This document shows positions 1 to 9,233 of a DNA stretch of 64,000 nt, piece by piece. A program made the position numbers and the translations under genes. The notes beneath the pieces were generated by a model. It was not told the origin of the DNA. It did no database searches and saw only the letters and a list, made by a program, of their open reading frames with translations. Location of the stretch: NCBI RefSeq assembly GCF_002368195.1, contig NZ_AP018178.1, positions 3,697,421 to 3,761,420 of the forward strand. Reading direction: 5' to 3'. The DNA comes from Calothrix sp. NIES-2100 (GTDB lineage Bacteria > Cyanobacteriota > Cyanobacteriia > Cyanobacteriales > Nostocaceae). Numbering within the stretch: position 1 is the first letter of the stretch; every line of letters starts with the position of its first letter.

Positions 1-1440
1 TCTGTCTCTAGCTATTTCCAAAGACTGCTGATGGAAATTAATCGCCTGTGGGTACTGTCCAAGGGAGTTGTAAGCATTACCCAATAAAGTGAGAGAAGCA
101 TCATAATTCCAATTTTCTTTATCCCCAATTTCTTCCCATTTACTTACCAACTGCCCATATAATTCTACTTGGTATGCATAATAACCCCGCAAGGTTAAAA
201 AATCATCGCAAATCCAAAGCGTATCAAAGGCAGAGTCATAATCTTGCAACTGATAAAAGTGATGAAAGATTTCTAAGTATTCTTTTACATCATCTTTTGT
301 TTTCCAAGGCTTTTTTTTAGCAATTGAGCGATAATAATCAATGGCTTGTTGATGCGCCTCTGTTTGATTACCAGCCTTATACCGCACATATTCCAACACC
401 ACAGGCTGAAACTCAAACCGCCGCTTACCATTGAGTTTTTCTACCAACAAAGAACGCTTAACAATATTCCTCAATTCTCCCTCAATCTCTGCGGCTGAAT
501 TTCCTGGCAACACCGCCACGGCTGCTGCACTATCAACCGCACCACGATAAACACTAATATTCAGCAATAAAGCCTTTTGTAACTCATTCAATCTATTAAA
601 ACTGGCATCTAACACCAACACCATCCCCACATTTTCCCGGCGATGTACGCCTACTACTTGAGGATCTGTCAACAACTGACGCAAATTGCCTAACCCTAAA
701 TCTGCTAATCTTTTTAAATCTGGGTCTTGGGGATATTCTTCTTTTAATAAATCACCTACCAATCGCAACAGCAGGGGATGTCCATCTACCAATTCAACAA
801 ACTCCGCTAAATCTCCCCGAATGCCTAATTCTGTTAACAGTGCTACCCCTTCATCTACTAGCAACCCTTTCAAAGGTAGCCACTCAAAACCTTTTAATTC
901 TGGTCTTTCTCTAGTGGTAACTATTACCTTACTATTACCGCCAAATTCAACCCAATCGTTGAAAAATTCGTCGTAGAATAGACTTCCCCATTGTCTATTA
1001 GGTTGTAATAAACTCTCCAGGTTGTCAATAATTAGTAAAAATTCACCACTGCGTAAACACCTCACCAGCGCTTCTACTAACTGCGCTTCTTCTTCTGGAA
1101 CCGGAAAGCCAAATTCACTGAGTACTTGACGGGCTAAATCGCTAAAACTTGCCCCATTACTCACATCAGCCCAAAAACGCTTGGGGAAACCTGCAATTTC
1201 TTCATAAATTTTCGCCGCCAGCATCGATTTACCCGCGCCACCGATACCTTCTATGCCAATTAAAAAGGTATTTTCATCAGTTAACCATTGCTGTATTTGG
1301 ACAATTTCGGTTTTTCGTCCTTGCCAATAAGCCAAACTTTTCTGTGGGTTCCCAGCTTTGAGAACCCCAGGCGATTCTACCTTGGTACTGCTTTCTAATA
1401 AAGCTAATATTTCCTGCTGTTCAGCAGTAATAATATTAAT
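1..1440 (-). CDS. NB-ARC/STAND NTPase with C-terminal TPRs, 3' end outside window
   Basis: About 480 codons lie in the window, read toward position 1, and the gene continues past it. In order it has a short helical lead, a P-loop (GIGGAGKS) near residue 60, a Walker B strand (LLIIDNLE), a VIVTTRER sensor, a HPLLLRLV GLPL-like motif, a winged-helix-like stretch, then TPR-like helices (LLGNAYNSLGQYPQAI) at the window edge. This order fits NB-ARC-type STAND ATPases, a class used as switches in bacterial signalling and anti-phage defence; the role here is inferred. The frame has no ATG, GTG or TTG before the conserved region. It is open from 1461, and the likeliest start is an ATT at 1440 that overlaps the stop of the upstream gene (TAATT). 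The next TTG, at 1335, would cut into conserved sequence. The function of the missing C-terminus is unknown. Confidence 0.85.
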   Translation of the reverse strand, partial: MNIITAEQQEILALLESSTKVESPGVLKAGNPQKSLAYWQGRKTEIVQIQQWLTDENTFLIGIEGIGGAGKSMLAAKIYEEIAGFPKRFWADVSNGASFSDLARQVLSEFGFPVPEEEAQLVEALVRCLRSGEFLLIIDNLESLLQPNRQWGSLFYDEFFNDWVEFGGNSKVIVTTRERPELKGFEWLPLKGLLVDEGVALLTELGIRGDLAEFVELVDGHPLLLRLVGDLLKEEYPQDPDLKRLADLGLGNLRQLLTDPQVVGVHRRENVGMVLVLDASFNRLNELQKALLLNISVYRGAVDSAAAVAVLPGNSAAEIEGELRNIVKRSLLVEKLNGKRRFEFQPVVLEYVRYKAGNQTEAHQQAIDYYRSIAKKKPWKTKDDVKEYLEIFHHFYQLQDYDSAFDTLWICDDFLTLRGYYAYQVELYGQLVSKWEEIGDKENWNYDASLTLLGNAYNSLGQYPQAINFHQQSLEIARDR

Positions 1441-1868
1441 TACTTTGGGTTGTCGTACCTCCTAAAGTCATAGGTTGAGTTATCAACACCACCTGCTTTA
1501 TTAATCTGTATACTTTCATCGTAAGATTGAGCGTTAAGACTAACCGAACCGTCAGCAGATTTTGTTTCTTGCCAAATCTTGGCTATTTCCTCTGCAAGTG
1601 CTGTATCCGCATCCAAAATCTTCTTGATTTGCACTCGCAAGCTGGCTTGTAAATCCTCATCCTCTGGATTTTGCGCCACATCCGCCGCCGCTTCTTTCGC
1701 TGCTTCCTTCGCCTCTACCTTGGGTAGCAACTTAGCCCAAATAGCTTTTGCTTTATTCCACCCATCCTCACCAACTTTCTGCGATGCACCTTCTACGGCT
1801 TTATTACCCACATTCAACAGAAATGGCAGACAAGGCGCAAGAAATTTAACAATTAAAGCAATATCCAT
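1440..1868 (-). CDS. Small helical partner protein of a STAND NTPase
   Basis: A protein of about 142 residues starting at MDIALI. An in-frame ATG at 1889 would add seven residues (MVKPRKC), but the downstream Met begins the pattern I associate with cyanobacterial homologues. It has a hydrophobic N-terminal helix (residues 2-20, with LAPCLPFLL), then an Ala/Lys/Glu-rich helical stretch around 40-100, then a polar tail. Such small proteins often precede NTPase genes in Nostocales, but I know of no assigned biochemical function. Its TAA stop overlaps the presumed ATT start of the NTPase gene by one base, so the two are probably translated together. Confidence 0.7.
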   Translation of the reverse strand: MDIALIVKFLAPCLPFLLNVGNKAVEGASQKVGEDGWNKAKAIWAKLLPKVEAKEAAKEAAADVAQNPEDEDLQASLRVQIKKILDADTALAEEIAKIWQETKSADGSVSLNAQSYDESIQINKAGGVDNSTYDFRRYDNPK

Positions 1869-1928
1869 ACATTTACGCGGTTTAACCACTGTTATTTATA
1901 CAATGGTATGTTAGCGTATTCCTAAAAT

Positions 1929-2010
1929 AGTCATTGGTCATTGGTCATTTGTCATTTGTCATTTGTCCCCCTTGTCTCCCTTGTCCCCCTTGTCTCCCTT
2001 ATCCGCAATC
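1929..2010. repeat. Short tandem heptamer repeats (GTCATTG/GTCATTT, then TTGTCYCCC)
   Basis: Tandem seven-base units of GTCATTG and GTCATTT type run into imperfect TTGTCTCCC units. This is the short tandemly repeated repetitive sequence class of heterocystous cyanobacteria. It fills the gap between two minus-strand genes, and no coding or terminator role is evident. Confidence 0.85.
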
Positions 2011-2017
2011 GCCAGTC

Positions 2018-2224
2018 TCAAGACACTGAATGTCCTAAATCTTTAAATTTCCATTTCATATACGCTTCAACAGAAGGAAAGTATTGGATAATACCATCTA
2101 AACCTTCTGGTCTTCCCTTGAGGTAAGCTTCCAAATAAACCGAACCCTGCATTTGAGGTAATAACCCAGCATCGCGATCGCGACACCCTTGTTGATAATG
2201 TATTTCCCTTAAATGTTCAAACAT
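2018..2224 (-). CDS. Conserved small hypothetical protein
   Basis: An acidic/aromatic protein of about 68 residues starting MFEHLREIH. A start 18 bases upstream (MDGCIS) is also possible; neither has a strong Shine-Dalgarno sequence. It has a basic CRDRDAG segment followed by YLEAYLKGRPEG and a hydrophobic helix near the C-terminus. I see no signal peptide or membrane segment. The ORF has the look of a genuine cyanobacterial orphan family, but I cannot assign a function. Its 3' end abuts the heptamer repeat block. Confidence 0.5.
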   Translation of the reverse strand: MFEHLREIHYQQGCRDRDAGLLPQMQGSVYLEAYLKGRPEGLDGIIQYFPSVEAYMKWKFKDLGHSVS

Positions 2225-2414
2225 ACTAATACACCCATCCATTCATATATATCAAGCTGCTACTTATACTCTATGCATTTCGCTAGATAAGAACAAATAC
2301 TCTTCTTTTTCAAATACATAAATACAAGTTATTGTTAATCCAGAATCATGGAAAATTTAATTGCTACCAAGCGATCGCAATCTTCAACCGCACCAAATAA
2401 CCAGGAGACAAGGT

Positions 2415-2861
2415 TTATAACCATTTTGTCAGCAGATAGCGATCGCTATTAACAAATCCTGCTTTGCGATACACAGTCTGAGCATGTATATTTTCCCGTT
2501 CTACCTCTAAATGTAGCGCTTGAATATTTTGCTCTCGGCAAATTTTCTCAGCCAATTGTAAACTCTGCTTTCCTATCCCTTGTCCTCGATACTTCTCCTG
2601 AATATATAATTCATCGATGAAAGCATCACGCCCAAGATATTCTAAACTAAAACCAAATGTTACAACTAGATAGCCAACGATATTGTTGTCTAAATGGATC
2701 AGGTGGATTTGTCCATACAAATCATTATTCAAAATCAGTTTTAAAGCTGAACTTGCAGCCTGCTCATCAAAGGATAATTGTTCGTGTGCATAGAATTCAC
2801 TCATTAACTTGAGAAGTGTTTCTATGCTGGAAACAGATGCAATTTTGAAGACTGGTTCCAT
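2415..2861 (-). CDS. GNAT family N-acetyltransferase
   Basis: A 148-residue single-domain acetyltransferase of usual GNAT length. The acetyl-CoA-binding motif A is YRGQGIGKQSL around residues 91-101, preceded by the beta-4 strand IDELYIQ. Motif B follows as LHLEVERENIHAQTVYRKAGF-type sequence with the conserved Tyr and Gly-Phe. It should transfer an acetyl group from acetyl-CoA to an amine. The acceptor, whether small molecule, peptide or antibiotic, cannot be inferred. It is monocistronic, lying in the same orientation as its neighbours but with large gaps. Confidence 0.88.
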   Translation of the reverse strand: MEPVFKIASVSSIETLLKLMSEFYAHEQLSFDEQAASSALKLILNNDLYGQIHLIHLDNNIVGYLVVTFGFSLEYLGRDAFIDELYIQEKYRGQGIGKQSLQLAEKICREQNIQALHLEVERENIHAQTVYRKAGFVNSDRYLLTKWL

Positions 2862-3054
2862 AGTTAAAAATCACATAGGCAAATAGAACATACATTTGTG
2901 GAATTGAATTTACACAACTCCCCTTTAAGCATGAACACGCTGGAATAGTGAAGTTAAATTATTGGCTCACATTCTTTTTAAAATTTGTATGAACTGGGAT
3001 ACTATTTTTTCTCTAAGCTGACTTGCGTTTCAGTAGCCACAAAGAAACCAAATG

Positions 3055-3729
3055 CTACTCCCGCAGTGCGTAACCGACGCCACGCACTGTATGAACTAAG
3101 CGTTTCTCGTGATTTTCTTCTAACTTCAAACGCAGGTAACGGATGTAAACTTCGATAATATTAGAATCGCCCATGAAATCATAACCCCAAACTTTCTCTA
3201 AAATTTGGTCTCTAGTAAATACTTGGCGGGGATGACTCAGCAGGTATTCTAATAAATCAAACTCTTTTGCTGTCAATTCAATGGCGCGTTTACCCCGAAA
3301 TACTTGACGAGTGCGACGATTTAAACTTAAGTCTTCAAAGTGTAAAACATCCTCATCTGGTTCTTGAGTGCGACGGAGATGGGCGCGGATTCTGGCTAAC
3401 AGTTCCTCAATGCTGAAGGGTTTGACTACATAATCATCAGCACCTGCATCTAAACCAGCCACGCGATCGCTTACTTCATCTTTTGCTGTCAATAATATCA
3501 CGGGAATGGAGTTACCAGTGGCACGCAGACGGCGACAAATTTCTAAACCCGAAAGTCCCGGTAGCATCCAATCCAGCACCGCTAAATCTGGCGATGAGTC
3601 TCGCGCTAAAGTCAAACCTTCAATCCCATCATGGGCTACACTTACCTGATATCCTTCGCTAGTTAATTCCAATTCCACAAATCGCGCTAGTTTAACTTCA
3701 TCTTCCACTACCAGGATATGTGCTGTCAT
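3055..3729 (-). CDS. OmpR/PhoB-family response regulator
   Basis: 224 residues. The receiver domain (1-120) has acidic residues VVEDE at the start, phosphoacceptor Asp in VLDWMLPG around residue 53, Thr in LLTAKDE and Lys in VVKPFS. A linker leads to a winged-helix DNA-binding domain (130-224) with LTAKEFDLLEYLLSHP, the recognition helix IIEVYIRYLRLKLE and the wing VRGVGYALRE. It should bind DNA as a phosphorylated dimer. No histidine kinase is adjacent, so the partner is unknown. It resembles cyanobacterial regulators of the RppA/ManR/Nrr types, but I do not assign a symbol. The 600-bp upstream gap contains an interspersed repeat. Confidence 0.92.
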   Translation of the reverse strand: MTAHILVVEDEVKLARFVELELTSEGYQVSVAHDGIEGLTLARDSSPDLAVLDWMLPGLSGLEICRRLRATGNSIPVILLTAKDEVSDRVAGLDAGADDYVVKPFSIEELLARIRAHLRRTQEPDEDVLHFEDLSLNRRTRQVFRGKRAIELTAKEFDLLEYLLSHPRQVFTRDQILEKVWGYDFMGDSNIIEVYIRYLRLKLEENHEKRLVHTVRGVGYALRE

Positions 3730-4346
3730 ATTTTTCCCCTCAAGCAGCTAATCTCAGAATAAAAATAACTTTACTGTAATCGTTAGATTATCCAGAAAAA
3801 TGAGTTTTTCCTGAATAGAGTTAGAGCTTTTGATGAGAAAACTGTCTTTCTTTCGCCACAAGGGGGTTTCATGCTAATAAAATCTTACAGCCTTTTTCAA
3901 GTGGTAGGGGCACAGCATCTACAATCTTCTGGTACAAACAATAATCTTACTGGTACCCATTGGTGTCAACTTAAGTTAAAAGGCTTATCCCACAGGCATT
4001 TTACCCCACCCCTCAATCCCCTCCCCGTAAACGGGGAGGGGAGGTTTTGCGTCAGCAAAGCCGGGGTGGGGTGACGCGGATCATGATGTTAAGTGAGAGA
4101 ATTCGCTCATCACGTCTTGGTAAGGGTTTCACGTTAAGTTGACACGTATGACTGGTGCCGTGCCCCTACGAAAGGATCTGTGGTTCAATTACTTGGAAAC
4201 TGCTGTAACTGAGAAAACTAATATTCAAATCTCAGAATAATCTAATTTATTCGTCAGTTATATCTCATCGTCATCAATCAATCTATTAGTTACAGGCTCT
4301 TAAACGACATTGAGCCAATGGTTCACCCAAAAAATAGGTATTGATT
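3730..4346. other. Intergenic region holding a MITE-like element
   Basis: No gene is supported here. The centre (3958-4150) is the inverted repeat element listed separately. The remainder carries only AT-rich sequence and the start region of the following DUF2808-like gene, whose weak ribosome binding site is AGGTA just before 4347. The ORF at 3871-4074 lies across the repeat and is not credible. Confidence 0.7.
3958..4150 (-). mobile_element. MITE-like element, copy 1 (inverted relative to copies 2-4)
   Basis: 193 bp bounded by terminal inverted repeats CATTGGTGTCAACTTA at the left and, inverted, CATACGTGTCAACTTA at the right. The interior is itself palindromic: a TACCCCACCCC/GGGGTGGGGT pair encloses a CCCCTCCCCG-TAAA-CGGGGAGGGG hairpin. 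Flanks are ACTGGTACC (3949-3957) and ACTGGTGCC (4151-4159), a 9-bp direct repeat with one mismatch. The element has no coding capacity. The same element occurs at 24992, 41645 and 60719. Movement in trans by a transposase elsewhere in the genome is inferred. Confidence 0.85.
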
Positions 4347-4844
4347 ATGAAAAGATTTATTTTTGGTGCTTTATCTGCTTTAATACTTACCACATCTGCT
4401 AGCGCGATCGCTTCACCTGCCAAATCTGAACAGCTAAACACACAACAACCATCTCAAATAGCATCTACAATTAACGTTCCCCATATAACTGACGCTGGTG
4501 TATTTAATGGTACACACTTTATTAGGGTGGCAGTAGATGGGATGTCTGTACAAAATTTAATGATTACTCTCCCCTACCAAATGGAACGTTTTGATCGAGT
4601 TCAGATTCATGATCAATTCGGTAGAGAAATTGCAGCTAAGACACAGATTACTAAGGAACGTTTGATGATCGCATTCGATCAACCTGTCGCCACCGGTGGT
4701 TTTATAGAAGTGCAGTTTACAGGCGTAAAAACCAGAATTCCCGCCGCGAGAACGCTACTTTATGGAGTGACTGCGCAACGGGTAGGATTACAAGGAGATA
4801 TCCCCGTTGGCACAGCGAGAATTGATGTTCTCGATCAAAGTTAG
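4347..4844 (+). CDS. Secreted DUF2808-like protein
   Basis: 165 residues starting at the ATG at 4347; the TTG two codons upstream is unlikely. A clear Sec signal peptide (MKRFIFGALSALILTTSASA) is followed by a beta-rich domain with RFDRVQIHDQFGREI and VATGGFIEVQFTGVKT. That pattern fits DUF2808, a family of cyanobacterial exported proteins of unknown role. It should act in the periplasm or on the cell surface. It stands alone and converges on purH, with a shared hairpin terminator between them. Confidence 0.7.
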   Translation: MKRFIFGALSALILTTSASAIASPAKSEQLNTQQPSQIASTINVPHITDAGVFNGTHFIRVAVDGMSVQNLMITLPYQMERFDRVQIHDQFGREIAAKTQITKERLMIAFDQPVATGGFIEVQFTGVKTRIPAARTLLYGVTAQRVGLQGDIPVGTARIDVLDQS

Positions 4845-4899
4845 GTTTTGTCAGTTGTCAGTTGTCCAGAAGTCAACAGTCAAAAGTAATAAGCCCATT

Positions 4900-4946
4900 A
4901 AAAAACGCCTGGGAGTGTTGCCGTGTTTCCACCCCAGGCGTTTTTT
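4900..4946. terminator. Bidirectional intrinsic terminator
   Basis: AAAAAACGCCTGG and CCAGGCGTTTTTT form a strong stem around a loop of about 20 bases, with A and T tracts on both sides. It sits between the convergent DUF2808-like gene and purH and can serve both. Confidence 0.85.
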
Positions 4947-5052
4947 ATCTTTAACTTGCTCCTCACACACTACTAAAACATATCACTTGTCCCAAGAATT
5001 TACAAGTATTTTTAGTGACAGTTTATAAAGTGTACTAGACACGGGCACAATT

Positions 5053-6597
5053 TTAGTGTAAAAAATGTCTTAGTCCTGTTAGCACCATTACTAGCCCTAA
5101 TTCATTGGCAGCTTTGATGGAATCTTGATCGCGCAGGCTTCCTCCTGGTTGGACAATGGCAGTAATTCCCGCAGATGCGGCTGTTCTAACGGTGTCATCG
5201 AAGGGAAAGAAGCCATCGCTAGCAAGAAACGCGCCTTGAGCTTTCTCACCAGCTTGTTCCAGGGCGATTTTAGCTGAACCGACACGGTTCATTTGTCCGG
5301 CACCTACTCCCAGAGTAGCGCGATCGCGGCTGATCACAATGGCATTTGATTTGACATGTTTGCAAACTTTCCAAGCAAATAGCAATTCGGCTAATTCGCT
5401 GTCGGTGGGTTGACGTTCGGTGACAACTTTCCATTGACTCGTGTCAGCAATGACATCATCAGCAGCTTGGATGAGAAAACCACCGGCGATCGCTTTGACT
5501 GTTTCTTTGGGACCACTGCTCAAATCTGGTAAAATTAAAACTCTGACTTTGGATTTAGCTGCGAGAATTGCTTGGGCATCGCCTTCACAACCAGGTGCTA
5601 CCACACATTCTAAGAAGGTTTTGGTTAACTCACTGGCTGTAGCTTCATCAATCGGACGATTAAGGGCGACAATTCCCCCAAAAGCGGAAACAGCATCAGC
5701 ATTAAAAGCCTTTTCATAAGCTTCTTTGAGGGTATCTCCCAAAGCCACACCGCAGGGATTTGTATGTTTGAGAATTGCAGCAGCGGGGGTATCTGTAAAT
5801 TCAGTAATGATTCGCCGTGCTGCTTCTAAATCAACTAAGTTATTGTAACTTAGTTCTTTTCCTTGCAGCTTACTTGCAGCCGCCCAGCCGGTGGGTGTAT
5901 TTCCACTTTCATACCAAGCAGCGCTTTGATGGGGATTTTCACCATAACGCAGAGATTGCAATTGTTTCCCAACAAGGCTGTATTGCTGCGGTAAAGCAGA
6001 TTCATCATTTTGGGCGGCGATGAGGTAAGATGCGATCGCTTGGTCGTAGCTAGCAGTATGTAAAAATCCTTTTAAAGCTGACTTTTGGCGAAACTCTAGG
6101 GATGCTTCCCCGTCATTTTGGCGTAATTCCTCTAAATATTCATCATATTGGGCGGGATCGCATAACACTGTCAAATGAGCAAAGTTCTTTGATGCAGCCC
6201 TTAACATCGCTGGGCCACCAATATCAATTTGTTCAATCGCTTCCGGTAAAGTCACCCCTGGTTTAGCAATAGTTTCTTCAAACGGATAAAGATTGACGAC
6301 TACTAAATCAATCGCACGAATTTGGTTATTTTCTAAATCAGTAATATCTTGGGGAAAATCCTTTCGGGCTAAAATCCCGCCATGAATCCGGGGATGTAAG
6401 GTTTTAACTCGACCGCCTAAAATTTCCGGTGAACCTGTATAATCAGAGACTTTTGTAACTGGTATTCCCGCATCTTTGATTGCTTTAGCTGTGCCTCCAC
6501 TGCTAATTAAATCAAAGTTAAATTCTTCAACTAAGCTACGAGCAAGGTCAATTAAACCAGTTTTATTGGATACACTCAGCAAAGCCAAACGTGCCAT
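5053..6597 (-). CDS. purH: Bifunctional AICAR transformylase/IMP cyclohydrolase
   Basis: 514 residues, close to the usual length for PurH. The N-terminal MGS-like cyclohydrolase domain (1 to about 140) has LLSVSNKTGL, SSGGTAKAI and KTLHPRIHGGIL. The C-terminal transformylase domain has the catalytic KHTNPCGVA motif near residue 265, NADAVSAFGGIVALN, and the terminal LTGLRHFLH. It catalyses the last two steps of de novo IMP synthesis, formylating AICAR with 10-formyl-THF and closing the ring, in the cytoplasm. It is monocistronic, divergent from the carboxylesterase gene and convergent with the DUF2808-like gene. Confidence 0.97.
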   Translation of the reverse strand: MARLALLSVSNKTGLIDLARSLVEEFNFDLISSGGTAKAIKDAGIPVTKVSDYTGSPEILGGRVKTLHPRIHGGILARKDFPQDITDLENNQIRAIDLVVVNLYPFEETIAKPGVTLPEAIEQIDIGGPAMLRAASKNFAHLTVLCDPAQYDEYLEELRQNDGEASLEFRQKSALKGFLHTASYDQAIASYLIAAQNDESALPQQYSLVGKQLQSLRYGENPHQSAAWYESGNTPTGWAAASKLQGKELSYNNLVDLEAARRIITEFTDTPAAAILKHTNPCGVALGDTLKEAYEKAFNADAVSAFGGIVALNRPIDEATASELTKTFLECVVAPGCEGDAQAILAAKSKVRVLILPDLSSGPKETVKAIAGGFLIQAADDVIADTSQWKVVTERQPTDSELAELLFAWKVCKHVKSNAIVISRDRATLGVGAGQMNRVGSAKIALEQAGEKAQGAFLASDGFFPFDDTVRTAASAGITAIVQPGGSLRDQDSIKAANELGLVMVLTGLRHFLH

Positions 6598-6758
6598 AAT
6601 TCCCCAGTCTCCTTTGGTATCAACGAATAAAGGCAGAAGAATATTTTACAAGTCATGTACAACACTAAAAAAAAATGTGAAATTTATCCTATTGCCATTA
6701 CCTACTTTTGATTAGGATTGTCCTTGATTATTTATTCTTGTCTACTGACCACCAACAA

Positions 6759-7385
6759 ATGACTCAAACTTTAGAATTTATTTCCGTTCCCCCAGAAACA
6801 GAACAAGCACCATCTGGCTTAATCGTAACTTTACACGGTTGGGGTGCTAGCGCTGATGATGTAGCAGGTTTATTGCCTTTTTTTGATTTGCCAGATTATC
6901 AGTTTGTATTTCCGAATGCGCCTTACCCTTATCCTTATGCTGCCACAGGTAGGGCATGGTATGACCTGAGAACAGAAAATATGTATCAAGGGTTAACCGA
7001 AAGCCGGCAATTACTCACAGATTGGTTGCTATCTTTGGAAGATGTCACGGGTGTACCTTTATCACGGACAGTGTTGAGTGGTTTTTCCCAAGGAGCGGCA
7101 ATGACTTTAGATGTAGGATTAAACTTACCTCTAGCCGGTTTAGTGGCGATGAGTGGTTATTTGCATCCTGAAGCTGGAAAGGCTGCACAAGATACTTTTC
7201 CACCAACATTGATTACTCATGGTAGACAAGATGAAGTTGTTCCATTATCCGCTGCGGTGAGAGCAAAAAATACCTTAGAAGCCTTGGGAGTTCCGTTAGA
7301 ATACCAGGAATTTGACATGGGTCATGAAATCGGTTTACAAATGTTAGACCTGCTACGGAATTTTGTAGTCAAGGCAATTGAGTAG
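6759..7385 (+). CDS. Phospholipase/carboxylesterase-type alpha/beta hydrolase
   Basis: 208 residues from the ATG at 6759 (MTQTLEF); upstream in-frame sequence is not conserved-looking. It has an alpha/beta-hydrolase fold with oxyanion strand TLHGWGASADD, nucleophile elbow GFSQGAAM, acidic residue in THGRQDEVVP and catalytic His in DMGHEIG. This is the signature of the YpfH/carboxylesterase 2 family, which hydrolyses short acyl or aryl esters. The physiological substrate is unknown. There is no signal peptide, so it is probably cytoplasmic. It is divergent from purH across a 160-bp gap. Confidence 0.88.
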   Translation: MTQTLEFISVPPETEQAPSGLIVTLHGWGASADDVAGLLPFFDLPDYQFVFPNAPYPYPYAATGRAWYDLRTENMYQGLTESRQLLTDWLLSLEDVTGVPLSRTVLSGFSQGAAMTLDVGLNLPLAGLVAMSGYLHPEAGKAAQDTFPPTLITHGRQDEVVPLSAAVRAKNTLEALGVPLEYQEFDMGHEIGLQMLDLLRNFVVKAIE

Positions 7386-7539
7386 CTTTGGTTGCAATTT
7401 TTTTACAAAATAACGTAGAAATAAGGAAAATTTTTACAAAATCCACACCATCTAATGAGTAAGATATATTGGGTGGCCGTGAAAAGCACAACCCGACCCA
7501 TGCTGGGTGCGAATGCTGCAATAGGGAGGGGCAAGCATT

Positions 7540-7752
7540 ATGAAAACTCTAAGCATTTCCAAAAAAGAAATTGCTGCCATGACTGTGACAGATGTTGAAG
7601 AGTTAGCTACACGTCTGGAGATGGATAATTATAGCAATGCTTTTGAGGGTTTGAATGATTGGCATCTACTGCGAGCGATCGCATTTCAGCGTCCGGAATT
7701 AGTTGAACCCTATATCCACCTCTTAGACTTGGAACCATACGATGAAGCTTAG
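7540..7752 (+). CDS. DUF2555-type small cyanobacterial protein
   Basis: 70 residues with a strong ribosome binding site (AGGGAGGGG) ten bases before the ATG. The pattern DVEELATRLEMDNY, FEGLNDWHLLRAIAFQRPEL and YIHLLDLEPYDEA matches my memory of DUF2555, a family restricted to cyanobacteria with no assigned function. It lies 69 bases upstream of coaBC in the same direction and may be co-transcribed. The leader contains a small hairpin (ACCCA-TGC-TGGGT, about 7496-7508). Confidence 0.75.
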   Translation: MKTLSISKKEIAAMTVTDVEELATRLEMDNYSNAFEGLNDWHLLRAIAFQRPELVEPYIHLLDLEPYDEA

Positions 7753-7821
7753 ATGAAGGATGAAGTGAGAACGATGAAGGATGAAAGTACTTTAATCTTA
7801 TTTTCTCATCCTTGATCGCTC

Positions 7822-9063
7822 ATGCTGAATCCAAAATTATCTAGGGTTTTAATCGGTGTAGGCGGCGGTATCGCCGCCTATAAAGTCTGTGAACTAGTTT
7901 CGCGGCTGTTTAAAACTGGGGTAGAGGTGCGTGTAATTCTCACTAATTCAGCGCAAGCATTTATCACACCCCTAACTTTAGCCACCCTTTCCCGTCATCC
8001 CGCCTATACGGATGATATGTTTTGGCAACCTATTCACTCTCGTCCTTTGCATATCGAATTGGGTGAATGGGCAGATTTATTGGTAATTGCTCCTTTAACT
8101 GCCAATACATTAGCCAAGTTAACTTATGGGATGGCGGATAATTTACTCACGAATACTGTACTAGCTTCTACTTGTCCTGTGCTGCTAGCACCAGCAATGA
8201 ACACAGATATGTGGGAACAGGTTGCAGTCCAGCGAAATTGGCAGCAGTTATTGACAGATAGCCGATATCATGGTATAGGTACGGCATCGGGATTATTAGC
8301 GTGCGATCGCGTGGGTGCTGGGAGAATGGCAGAACCTCCAGAGATTTTAAGTTATATTCAATCGTTATTGCACACGGGTGGTAAAAGAGATTTAGCTGGG
8401 AAACGAGTATTAATTAGCGCTGGGGGAACGCGAGAGTATCTTGACCCCGTGCGGTTTATCGGCAATCCTTCCACAGGTAAAATGGGACTAGCTTTAGCAC
8501 AAGCAGCACTCCACCGAGGTGCAAACGTTACCTTAGTACATGGGGTTGCTAGTTGGGATGTGCCTTTAGGAGTGCAAGCAATTCCCGTGATGAATGCAGA
8601 ACAAATGCAGCAAGTGATGCAGGAATATTTAGCAAGTGCAGATGTAATAGTCATGTCCGCAGCTGTGGCGGATGTTAAGCCTAGAGATTATAGTACCGAG
8701 AAATTACCCAAGCGATCGCTTCCCCAATCTTTACCTTTAGAATCTGTACCAGATATTGTCAGTGAGCTAGCAAAAATCAAGCAACCACATCAACTTTTAA
8801 TTGGATTTGCTGCTCAAACTGGGGATATTGTAACGCCTGCTTTAGAAAAATTACAAAATAAAAAATTAGATGCGATTGTTGCCAATCCCATCGATAAAAC
8901 TGATAGTGGTTTTGGCAGCGATAATAATCAAGCGATATTTTTAGATAAACAAGGGAGACAAAGAGAAATTCCACCTTGTTCTAAATTAGAAATGGCACAT
9001 CATTTATTTGATTTTGTATTCAATACAAAACTTCACACAATAAAGGATGAAGGATTTACCTAA
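7822..9063 (+). CDS. coaBC: Phosphopantothenoylcysteine decarboxylase/phosphopantothenate-cysteine ligase
   Basis: 413 residues, typical for Dfp/CoaBC. The N-terminal flavin decarboxylase half has GVGGGIAAYKVCEL, the catalytic-His segment HIELGEWADLLVIAPLTANT and the PAMNTDMW clamp. The C-terminal ligase half begins near residue 190 with ISAGGTREYLDPVRFIGN, followed by MSAAVADVKP and KKLDAIVANPI. It makes 4'-phosphopantetheine from 4'-phosphopantothenate, cysteine and CTP in CoA synthesis. It follows the DUF2555 gene, and the start ATG at 7822 matches the conserved N-terminus. Confidence 0.96.
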   Translation: MLNPKLSRVLIGVGGGIAAYKVCELVSRLFKTGVEVRVILTNSAQAFITPLTLATLSRHPAYTDDMFWQPIHSRPLHIELGEWADLLVIAPLTANTLAKLTYGMADNLLTNTVLASTCPVLLAPAMNTDMWEQVAVQRNWQQLLTDSRYHGIGTASGLLACDRVGAGRMAEPPEILSYIQSLLHTGGKRDLAGKRVLISAGGTREYLDPVRFIGNPSTGKMGLALAQAALHRGANVTLVHGVASWDVPLGVQAIPVMNAEQMQQVMQEYLASADVIVMSAAVADVKPRDYSTEKLPKRSLPQSLPLESVPDIVSELAKIKQPHQLLIGFAAQTGDIVTPALEKLQNKKLDAIVANPIDKTDSGFGSDNNQAIFLDKQGRQREIPPCSKLEMAHHLFDFVFNTKLHTIKDEGFT

Positions 9064-9233
9064 GCTTTAAGTATTTTTACACAATTAATAATTGATTGAT
9101 GCTCTGATATTTGATAATTTCTGCTATAGGAAAGTATTTTTCTGTTCGTAGTTGTGAGGTAATCACGCTGCGGATTAAAAAGATTGCAAATTATTGCATT
9201 CTTTGACTTGGTGCTGACAAACATCCCAATTTA

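Noticed and set aside
686..1361. Plus-strand ORFs at 686-976 and 1149-1361
   Set aside because: They are antisense to the NB-ARC NTPase coding sequence, which has the motifs.
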